8,989 nucleotides of DNA from CAZCGA01 sp964498075. Lineage in GTDB: Bacteria > Desulfobacterota > Binatia > HRBIN30. The notes under the pieces are model-generated. The model had not been told where the DNA came from. It saw nothing but the letters and a program-made list of their open reading frames with translations, and ran no database searches. This document shows positions 1 through 7,600 of the stretch, piece after piece (within the stretch, counting starts at the first letter, position 1; each line of letters starts with the position of its first letter). A program made the position numbers and the translations under genes. The stretch lies in NCBI GenBank assembly GCA_964498075.1, contig CAZCGA010000204.1, positions 1 through 8,989 on the forward strand. The letters are read 5' to 3'.

Positions 1-3000
1 CGACCCCTCTTTTGTTCTCCCCTTACCAAGGGGAGAGACAGAGGGGTTGATTGGTTCGACCTCGCCCGTCAGCTCATTGAAGCGCGCCAGGGCCTCGGCG
101 TCGCGATCGAGGTCGAACATCTCGTGGCGCGTCATGAGGCCATCGGTTCCGAAGCTCCAGAGCATGAGGAACTGCCGCTCGAAGGCGCCGCCGCCGACGC
201 GGGCGGTGCCAAAGTTCGTGCACCGTGCGAGCAACGCGTCGGAGCGCAGGGCGAGGATATCGTCGGGGCGCAGGACACTGTCGTCGGAGACCTCGCGCAG
301 GGTGGCGAGCCGGCGCGAGTAGGCCTCGATTCCACTCGTGGGCGGAAACCCGAGTGGCCGGTGGTCGACGAACTCGACGGCGGGTGAGTGCGCCATGCCG
401 CCGCGATCGATGTCGACCCCTCCCCAAAACCCCGCGACCGAACGCGCCGTCGCCGCGGCGCAGCTGCGCTCGGGGCCATTGGGGAGCAATTCGGCGTAGC
501 GCTCGTACAGCCGCGTGATGGCGTCGCCCAGTCGGTTGGCCGGAAAGAGGTCGGTGTGTCGCAGTCGCCCTTGCGCGTCGACTTCGCGGAGTATGAGCGT
601 CTCCGTGTCGTACGCGCCGACGTCGAACTTCGCGCCGGCGACGCCGCTGCCAGAGATGAACGAGCGGAGCAGTGCGAGCGAGCTGCCGAGGGTGGCCAGC
701 GGCTCGTGCTCGTACTTGAGGTCTTGCACTCTCAAGAAGGAGCGCAAGCCGGCGAGCGCTCTGTGCCGATCCAATCGATCACCGGTCGTGTGCTCCGTCA
801 CATCGTAATCGTCAGCCAACAAGGCGGGCAGCGCCGCCTCATCGCGCGCCGCCATCGCGGCGTCCAGGCGAGCGCAGGTCGACGTCGCGGCGTTCGGTCG
901 CACGCGGCGCGCGGTGTGTACCAGTTCGGGTCGGGCTTCCCCCTTTGAAAAAGGGGGACTGAGGGGGATTTGTTCGGATGATTCAAATCCCTCCTGACCT
1001 CCCTTTTGCAAAGGGAGGGACCTGGAAGGTAAAGCCTGCTCGCCGCGCCGCGCCCTCTCGACCAACAGCGTCGCGCCCTTGGCCTCCCACAGCTCGATGG
1101 CGCGCGCCTCTTCCGCAGCGGCTTCGTCGCGCCGGCCGGCAGCGCGCAGCGCCGTCGCAAGCGCCATGCGCGCGTTGGCGTGGAGCAGCAGCGCGTCGGT
1201 GGCGGCGGCGATGTCGACGGCGGCGCGCGCTACCTCGACCGCCGCCGCGTGCTCACCGCGCGCCGCCAGTGCTTCCGCACGCACGCGCCGCCAGGCAATC
1301 GCGGCTTGCAGATCGTCGCCGGCGAGCGCTTCGCTCTCATGACTCAACGTTTCGGCTTCCGCCGCGTTACCCTGCATGAAGAGGGCACGGCCCAGCAGTG
1401 CTCCCGCGCGGGCTGCGTCGATTCCGAGTTCGTGGGCGCGGAAGCCCTCGTACGCCGGTCGCAGACTGCGCTCCGCCGCGGCGGCATCTTCTTCGAGCAG
1501 TTCGATGAGCCCGATGTACGTGTCGGTCTCCAACACTTGCTGTGTGATCCCGAGTTCCTCCACCATCTTGCGCGACGACGTGATCATGCGCCGCGCCGCG
1601 TCCGTGCGACCGCGCAGCGCTTCGAGCACCGCCTGGCAACGCAACGCGACGGCTTCGACCGCAGGGGCGCCTTGGGTGATGCGCAACACGCGCACGACAT
1701 CGAGACAGCGCCCGCTGGCGCGGGTCACCGGGCTCGGTCCCCACAGGGCGGCTTGTGGTGCCCCCGCCAACACCGCATTCGAGCGCCGCCGATCGCCCAC
1801 GCTACGCGCGGCGGCCAGTGCCTTGTCGAGAACCGCCTCGCACGCGCCGATCGACCCGAGCCGCTGCAGCGCCTGCGCGTGCACCTGATGCGCCTTCGCT
1901 TCGCCGGCCGCATCGCCCAACGCGGCGAGTTCCGCCGCCGCCGCGGCCAGCGCGTCGACCGTCCCGCGCAGCGCCTGCGGATCGGTGAGCACGGCGAGTT
2001 GGCCGGTGAAGCAGGTGTGCCAGGCGGAGAGGCGGATGGTCCCCTCTCCCGCACGTTCTTTCCGTGTGGGAGAGGGCAGGGTGAGGGAGTCAGACCGAGA
2101 CGGAGCAGCACTTGCGTCCACCCCGCCAGCGCCCTCACCCCGACCCTCTCCCACGCTGAGAAAATGCGTGGGCGAGGGAGCAGAGGGAGTGTCTCCGATG
2201 AACCGCCCCAGTTCGTCGATGGCCGCCCGCGCATGCACGACATCGCCGGCGGCAAGCAATGCTTCGCACCAATCGAGCGCGAGATCGGCGCGCGCGGGGT
2301 CGGGTGCGTCGAGGACATTCAGCGCGCGCCCCAGGAGATCGGCGGCCACCGACGCGTCATCGCGCGCCAAGGCCCGGCGCCCCGCCGCGCCCAGGTGCCG
2401 CGCCGCCCGTCCGCCGAGCGCTTTGCCGCGCGCGTCGAGCGGGCCGAGCTCCCGCAGGTGCTGCTGCGCCTGCTCCAGATGCCAGCCGAGCAGTTCGTCG
2501 TGCTCGATGGCGTCTCCGACTTTGGTCGCGATCCAATCGGCAAGGCGCTCGTGCAACTCGGCGCGCGTTCCCTTCAACACCCGTCGGTACGCCGCGTCGC
2601 GGGTCAGCCCGTGGTGAAAGCGCAGCGCCGGCTCGCCCAGGAACCAGCCGGTGTCGGGTTCGATCACCTCGCTGCGCCGGAGCGATTCGAATCGAGCATC
2701 GAGGTCGGTAATCTCGCGTGGGAGTAGGTGCGCCACCGCGCCGCGCGAGAATTGCCGGCCGATCACGGCGGCGCGCTCCAGCACCGTGCGGTCCTCCGGG
2801 CGGAGCCGTTCGATGCGCGCCGCCAGTAGCGCGTGAATCGTCGGCGGCATCTCGAAGGTGGCCAGATCGACGGCGGCAATCCACCGCTCGCCCTCGCGCT
2901 TCAGGACTCCATCGTTGACCAACATACGCACCAGCTCGCTGAGAAAGAGCGGGTTGCCCTCACTGGTGGCGAGCACGCGTCCCGCCACCGCGGCGGGCAG

Positions 3001-4602
3001 ATCGGCGCCGATCACGTTGGCAGCCAGCCGGGTGGCGGCGCCGGCATCGAGTCCGCTGAGCGTGAGCACCTCACTGACGAGCGCACCGGTGGCGGTGAGC
3101 GAGGAACGGAGTTCGCGCAAATCGGGGCGTGCCCCCGCCAGCAGGAGCAGCGGGATACCCCTGCCCCACTGCACGAGATGCTCGATGAGATCGAGCAGTA
3201 ATGGTTCCGCCCACTGCAGATCATCGATCGCCAGCACGACGGGCCGTGGCGTGGCGAGGGCGGCAAGGAAGCGGCGGACGATGAAGAAGGTCTCTTCGGG
3301 TGAGGCCGGAGTGCCGGCGAGCAAGGCCGCGATGCCATCGGCGATGCGGGCGCCGTCGGCGACGGCGGCGGGGATCGCGGCTTCAACCCCTGCGCGCAAC
3401 GCGTCGCCGCTGGCCGATTGCTGCAACACCCCGCCCCGTGCTTCGAGAGCCTCAGCACGAACGGAACCGGATTCATTTGATTCTAGAGGAAGGCTTTCCC
3501 CCGTTCGCCCTGAGGAGCCGCTTTCTTTTGGCGGCCCTTCGACAGTGCTCAGGACAGGCGTCTCGAAGCCTGTCCCGAGCCCCGTCGAGGGGGGCGCTTC
3601 GGTGCTGCCGTCGTCGATGCGCAGAACGGCGCGCACGGCCCTAGCGATCGGGGCGAAGGTCGCGCCGGCGGCGGCCTCGCAGCGCACCGTCAGCACCGTC
3701 GCACCGTCCCCGAGGCGGCGGCCAACCTCGTCGAGCAAGCGCGACTTGCCCAGTCCCGGCGAGCCCAGCACCACGGCGAGCCGCGCGCGGCGCTCCGTAA
3801 CGGCTGTGTCATAGACGGCCATGACGCGTCGCAGCTCTTCGTCACGTCCCACGAAGGCGATCGCGGCGGCCGTCGGCGGGCGATCGAGCGACACCACGCG
3901 ATACGCTGCCACGGTCTCGCTGCGTCCCTTGAGCGCGAAGACACCGGCACGCGCCAGCGTGACCAACTCGCTCACCAGCCGTCGCGTCGGCTCGCCGATT
4001 ATCACTTCGCCGTCACGCGCCTCCTGCTGCAGCCGGGCTGCGACGTTGACCGGGTCGCCGACAACGTCGTCGTTGGCCGCGCTGACGACGACTTCACCGG
4101 TGTTGACCGCGACGCGCAGACCAATGTCACCGACGGCAGCGGATTGTGCATCGGCGAGTTCGCGGAAAGACTGCTGCATGGCGACAGCACCGCGCACCGC
4201 GCGGATGGCATCGTCCTCGGCCACGCGCGGCACGCCGAATGCGGCCATGACGCCGTCGCCCATGAGCTTCACGACGGTGCCGCCATGGGTTTCGACGGCG
4301 CCCCGCAGCGCTCGATAGTAGCGGTCCATCAAGTGGCGCGCAGACTCGGCGTCCAGGCGTTCGTGCAGCGCCGTCGATCCAATCAGATCGGCGAAGATGA
4401 TCGTGACGACCTTGCGCGCCTCGGACTTCTCGGGTGCCTGAACGGGGCGGGTAAGCAGTGAGGCGCCACATTCACCGCAGAACTTGAAACCTGCCGGACT
4501 GTGGGCGCCGCACTGGGGGCAGCTGGCAACAAGCCGATTGCCGCACTCGCCGCAGAACTTGATGCCGACCGGGTTCTCGAAGCCACAGGTCGTGCACGTC
4601 AT
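1..4602 (-). CDS. Zinc-ribbon / class III nucleotide cyclase / AAA (STAND-type) ATPase / TPR / double NTF2-like protein, 3' end beyond window
   Basis: This is a large multidomain signalling protein, predicted cytoplasmic. The frame is open from the ATG at 4602 to the left edge (1534 codons) with no stop, so the C-terminus is missing. Order of parts: two zinc ribbons (Cys3/6/17/20 and Cys28/31/42/45); class III cyclase domain about 62-235, with FADLIGS (metal Asp72), KLMGDG (Lys112, Asp116) and DVVGDPVNVAAR (Asp179, Asn186, Arg190), so every catalytic position is present and the Lys/Asp pair favours ATP; NTPase module with Walker A GSPGLGKS (280-287), Walker B VVLAIDDLQW (455-464) and GNPLF (549-553); alpha-helical TPR-like region about 660-1190; two NTF2/SnoaL-like domains about 1238-1374 and 1385-1513. 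Palindromic repeats encode about 333-394, 803-854, 1189-1216 and the last 20 residues. The start overlaps the stop of the upstream paralogue (ATGA), which implies translational coupling. Domain assignment is firm; the signal sensed and the product are unknown. Confidence 0.92.
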   Translation of the reverse strand, partial: MTCTTCGFENPVGIKFCGECGNRLVASCPQCGAHSPAGFKFCGECGASLLTRPVQAPEKSEARKVVTIIFADLIGSTALHERLDAESARHLMDRYYRALRGAVETHGGTVVKLMGDGVMAAFGVPRVAEDDAIRAVRGAVAMQQSFRELADAQSAAVGDIGLRVAVNTGEVVVSAANDDVVGDPVNVAARLQQEARDGEVIIGEPTRRLVSELVTLARAGVFALKGRSETVAAYRVVSLDRPPTAAAIAFVGRDEELRRVMAVYDTAVTERRARLAVVLGSPGLGKSRLLDEVGRRLGDGATVLTVRCEAAAGATFAPIARAVRAVLRIDDGSTEAPPSTGLGTGFETPVLSTVEGPPKESGSSGRTGESLPLESNESGSVRAEALEARGGVLQQSASGDALRAGVEAAIPAAVADGARIADGIAALLAGTPASPEETFFIVRRFLAALATPRPVVLAIDDLQWAEPLLLDLIEHLVQWGRGIPLLLLAGARPDLRELRSSLTATGALVSEVLTLSGLDAGAATRLAANVIGADLPAAVAGRVLATSEGNPLFLSELVRMLVNDGVLKREGERWIAAVDLATFEMPPTIHALLAARIERLRPEDRTVLERAAVIGRQFSRGAVAHLLPREITDLDARFESLRRSEVIEPDTGWFLGEPALRFHHGLTRDAAYRRVLKGTRAELHERLADWIATKVGDAIEHDELLGWHLEQAQQHLRELGPLDARGKALGGRAARHLGAAGRRALARDDASVAADLLGRALNVLDAPDPARADLALDWCEALLAAGDVVHARAAIDELGRFIGDTPSAPSPTHFLSVGEGRGEGAGGVDASAAPSRSDSLTLPSPTRKERAGEGTIRLSAWHTCFTGQLAVLTDPQALRGTVDALAAAAAELAALGDAAGEAKAHQVHAQALQRLGSIGACEAVLDKALAAARSVGDRRRSNAVLAGAPQAALWGPSPVTRASGRCLDVVRVLRITQGAPAVEAVALRCQAVLEALRGRTDAARRMITSSRKMVEELGITQQVLETDTYIGLIELLEEDAAAAERSLRPAYEGFRAHELGIDAARAGALLGRALFMQGNAAEAETLSHESEALAGDDLQAAIAWRRVRAEALAARGEHAAAVEVARAAVDIAAATDALLLHANARMALATALRAAGRRDEAAAEEARAIELWEAKGATLLVERARRGEQALPSRSLPLQKGGQEGFESSEQIPLSPPFSKGEARPELVHTARRVRPNAATSTCARLDAAMAARDEAALPALLADDYDVTEHTTGDRLDRHRALAGLRSFLRVQDLKYEHEPLATLGSSLALLRSFISGSGVAGAKFDVGAYDTETLILREVDAQGRLRHTDLFPANRLGDAITRLYERYAELLPNGPERSCAAATARSVAGFWGGVDIDRGGMAHSPAVEFVDHRPLGFPPTSGIEAYSRRLATLREVSDDSVLRPDDILALRSDALLARCTNFGTARVGGGAFERQFLMLWSFGTDGLMTRHEMFDLDRDAEALARFNELTGEVEPINPSVSPLGKGRTKEGS
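4..46. repeat. Palindromic repeat at the 3' part of the downstream gene
   Basis: Imperfect hairpin: outer arms CCCCTC (4-9) and GAGGGG (41-46), and a perfect inner 9-bp stem TCTCCCCTT (16-24) / AAGGGGAGA (28-36) with loop ACC. In frame it encodes a short tail (NPSVSPLGKGRTKEG) just after the second NTF2-like domain. It is cut close to the window edge, so an inverted partner could lie outside. Confidence 0.75.
939..1018. repeat. REPIN-like inverted pair of CCCCCTTT hairpins inside coding sequence
   Basis: Hairpin one has arms 939-946 and 950-957 (8 bp, perfect, loop GAA). Hairpin two has arms 998-1006 and 1010-1018 (9 bp, perfect, loop TGC). Inside them, GGGGGATTTG (963-972) is inverted at 984-993 with one mismatch. 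The element is thus two inverted copies of one unit around an 11-base centre (TTCGGATGATT). In frame it encodes about residues 1196-1221, between the TPR-like region and the first NTF2-like domain. Confidence 0.88.
2042..2178. repeat. REPIN-like inverted pair of CCCTCTCCC hairpins inside coding sequence
   Basis: There are two hairpins. The first has arms 2042-2055 and 2063-2076 (14 bp, one G-T wobble, 7-base loop). The second has arms 2144-2156 and 2166-2178 (13 bp, one mismatch, 9-base loop). The left half, including the GGGTGAGGG tail, is an inverted copy of the right half, with about 50 bases between them. The type CCCTCTCCC...GGGAGAGGG with a GGTGAGGG tail is a common dispersed element. 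It encodes a low-complexity Pro/Ser/Gly/Glu stretch at about residues 800-854, in the helical repeat region of the downstream protein. Confidence 0.88.
3437..3459. repeat. Second unit of the CTTCGA/CTCAG palindromic repeat
   Basis: Short hairpin with 6-bp outer arms CGTGCT and AGCACG around TCGAGAGCCTC. It resembles a degenerate copy of the core found at 3539-3588, about 80 bases away in the same gene. In frame it encodes part of SVRAEALEARGG (about residues 380-391). Together the two units form a cluster of about 150 bp. Confidence 0.7.
3539..3588. repeat. Inverted-pair palindromic repeat inside the NTPase domain
   Basis: The 20-base arm at 3539-3558 (starts TCGACAGTGCTCAGG) is the inverted copy of 3569-3588 with 17 of 20 matches and a 10-base spacer. 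It belongs to the widespread type with the core CTTCGAC...GCTCAGG, familiar from many environmental genomes. In frame it encodes GLGTGFETPVLSTVEG, lying between Walker A and Walker B of the downstream protein. A related half-unit (CGTTCGCCCTGAGGA, about 3512-3526) sits next to it. Confidence 0.85.
4599..4602 (-). promoter_or_regulatory. ATGA stop/start overlap coupling the two cyclase-ATPase genes
   Basis: On the minus strand the last codon TGA of the 1132-residue gene (4601-4599) shares bases with the ATG of the next gene (4602-4600). Such overlaps are a classic signature of termination-reinitiation, giving linked and often balanced synthesis. Upstream of the ATG, inside the first gene, there is only a weak purine run (GAAAGAG about 7 nt away), which fits reinitiation better than independent initiation. 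Confidence 0.9.
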
Positions 4603-7600
4603 TGGCTGAGCTCTTTCGCGACTTGCTCCGCCCGGATGGGCGCGCCGATCGCGGTAAACAGCCGATGCGCCTCGCGGAACTCGTGCTGGCGGGTAGCATC
4701 GTCGCCGCTCAGCCGCGCCAGCTCGGCGCGCTCGACGTGGAGGAATGGCGCGTAGCTCTTCGCCCCCGACATCTCGAGCCAGGCGCCCGCTTCGGCGAGC
4801 GCAGGCTCGATCTCTCTCGTCGCCTCGACGCCCCGGGTCTCGCGGAGAGCGCGGACTCGGGTGAGTAGAGCCGAGAACTCCCAGAATCGGGTGCCGAGTC
4901 GCCGGCAGACTGCGATCGCTTCTTCCGCGAGCGTCAAGGCCCTTGCACGATCACCGAGCCCAAGATGCGCCGCCGCCATCACCGCGAGCACGCCGCTTTC
5001 CTGTATCGAAAGCCGGCGTTCCCTTGCGATCGTCAACGCCGCTCCCAGAGCTTCGAGCGCATCGTGCCAGGCGCCGTTCAAGACGTTCGCGAACCCGAGG
5101 AAGCAGTAGGCGAAGATTCGCCCAACCTGGCTGCCCGCGCGCTCGGCGTAATCCACCGCCTGCCGGCCGTGCGCCAGGGCGGGCGCAGCCTCGCCAGTGA
5201 CCTGGCAGCGAAGGACGTGATTGGAGTGCGAGGCGAAAAGCGGCGTCAGCTGCTGAGATGTCCGCCCGAGCTCGATCACCCGGTCGAGCTCGGCTGCGCC
5301 CTCGCGAGGCTGCCCGGTCAGGCTCAGTGCAGCGCCGTGGTAAAACGAGAGGCCGAGGTTCGGGCTAAACCCGAGTCGATCGGTGCCGAGGTCGAGATCT
5401 CCGCGAGCCAGCCCGAGACCCTGCTCTGCAACGGCAAGGCACTCGCGGAGCCGCCCAGCACAATAGTAGGCATTGGACAGACCGAACCGAACGGCCACGC
5501 GCAAGCCGATGTCCTCTGTCTCATCGGCGCGCCGGACCGCCTCGAGGAGCGGGACCAGGGCCTCTGCGACGGCCCCGGCGGAGTAAAGCCGGAGGAGGCC
5601 GAAGCCGTTCAGGACCTGGCTGAGGACATGCGGGTCGCCGCTCCGTGTCGCGAGCTCACGTCCTTCCCGGAACAGCAAGGTCGCCTGGTCCTCCACATCA
5701 CCCATACGAGCGAGGTGAGCCATGATCTGGGCGCGCACCGCCGCTCGCTCGGCGAGGTCCTCCGGCGTCTCCGGGAGCGTGTCCAGGAGTTCCCGTACGC
5801 TCCCCCAGTGCCGCAGCGCCTCGGCGGGATTGTTGAGCCCCACCCACTCGGCCGCCCGCCGATGCCACTTCGCTGCTTCCCGAGCCTCGCCCGCATGCTC
5901 CCAGTGGTAGGCGAGAAGCGCGGCGCGCTCGCCGAGCTTCCGCGGCTCCAGCTCCTCGATCGCGCGCGCGACCGCGGCATGAACGCGCGCTCTGCGCTCC
6001 GCGAGCTGCGAGCGGTAGGCAACCTCCTGGGTCAACGGGTGCTTGAAAGCGTACTCGGCCTCGGGATACAGCGCCTCCTCGTACAGAAACTCGGCACTGG
6101 TCAGGGCATGGAGAGCGGCGGGCAGGTCTCCGTCGCCGAGATCAGTCACGCGCCGGAGAATCGGCTCGGAGAACTTCTTGCCGATCACCGACGCGGCCTG
6201 CAGCACCCGCTTCTCCCGCTCGGGTAGCCGGTCGATGCGCGCCGCGAGGACGCTCTGTACGGTCGCAGGTAGGCCAACCTCTGCCGCGGCCGTGACCAAG
6301 CGGTATGCACCCCTCGTTCCCGCGACCACGCCCGTCTCGACCAGCGACTGGACGATCTCCTCGATGAAGAAGGGATTGCCGGCCGTGCGCTCCTGGACGC
6401 GATCGGTGAGCGGCCGCAGCGACGCATCCGTGCCGAGCAGATCGGCGAAGAGCTCCGCCGTCACTTCGGGGCCGAGCGGCAGCAGCGGCAGCTGCTGGTA
6501 GTAGGACCGCTGCATCCACTGTGCGTGGTACTCGGGACGGAAGTTGAGCAACAGGAGACTGCGGTTTCCTGGGGCGGCATCGACCATGTTCTCGAGGAAG
6601 GCCTCACTCGCCCGGTCGAACCAATGCAGATCCTCGAACAGGAAGACCGCCGGCTCCCGAGCGCTGCGAGCGCGGGCGAGCCGGCGGATGATGTCGAAGA
6701 GCTGGCGCTCCCGCGCCTCGGGCTCCATGGGCGGCACCGGCCGCTCGGGATCGGGAACCCCGAGGAAGTCGAACATCACCGCCAGCCCTTCGCCGAGCGT
6801 CTCGTCGAGCAGGAGCATCCGCCCGGCGATCTTGTCGCGCGCCGCCTCTGGCCGGTCCTGTTCCGTGATCCCGAAGTAGGCACGAGAGAACTCCAGAATC
6901 GGAAACCACGGCACCACCTTCCCATGGGCCACACCGTGCCCCTCGTAGACCTTGATCTCCCGCGCGCGGCAGCGCTCGACGAACTCGAAGCAGAGCCGGC
7001 TTTTGCCGGTTCCCGGCTCCGCGACCACGCCGACAACCTGGCTGTTGCCCGCCCTGGCCCGCTCGAGCGCCGCTTCGAGAGCGGCCATCTCGCTCTGGCG
7101 GCCGACGAACTTGGAGAAGCCGCGCGCGTGGGAGACGTCGAGGCGGGTGCGCATCCGCCCGACGCCCTCGAGCTCGAAGACGTGCAGGAGGTCGGTCAGC
7201 CCCTTGATGCGAGTTTCACCCAAGTCGCGGAGCTGGAAGTAGCCGGAAACGAGCTTGGCCGTGTGCCCGGTGAGCAGCGCCTTGCCGGGGTCGGCCATCT
7301 GCTCCATCCGTGCCGCGAGCCCGACGGTGTGACCCTGCGCCGTGTAGTCCATGCGCAAGTCGTCGCCGATCTTCCCGACCACGACCTCACCGGAGTTGAG
7401 GCCCATGCGTACCGAGAACCCGAGGCCGTGCGCGAGGCGGATCTCGTCCGCGTAACGCCGCAGCTCCGTGGTCAGATGCAGCGCCGCGTAGCACGCCCGC
7501 TGCGCATGATCTTCGTGCGCAATTGGCGCGCCGAACAGGGCCATGATGCCGTCGCCGGTGAACTTGTCGACGAAGCCCTCGAAGCGCTCGACGCCCTCCG

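Noticed and set aside
1180..2727. 515-codon open frame on the plus strand
   Set aside because: It lies exactly antisense, in codon register, to the downstream cyclase-ATPase gene. GC-rich genes commonly leave this register free of stops. Its translation shows no recognisable domain, while the minus strand gives helical repeats.
3437..3588. Frameshift or pseudogene in the downstream cyclase-ATPase gene
   Set aside because: The repeats suggested disruption at first, but codon-by-codon reading from 4602 to 1 finds no stop and every domain motif stays in the same frame.
2858..3814. 318-codon Ser/Ala/Arg-rich open frame on the plus strand
   Set aside because: Low-complexity composition typical of an out-of-frame reading of GC-rich DNA; it overlaps the Walker A and B region coded on the other strand.
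4965..6227. 420-codon open frame on the plus strand
   Set aside because: Codon-register antisense shadow of the upstream cyclase-ATPase gene; no domain or convincing start.
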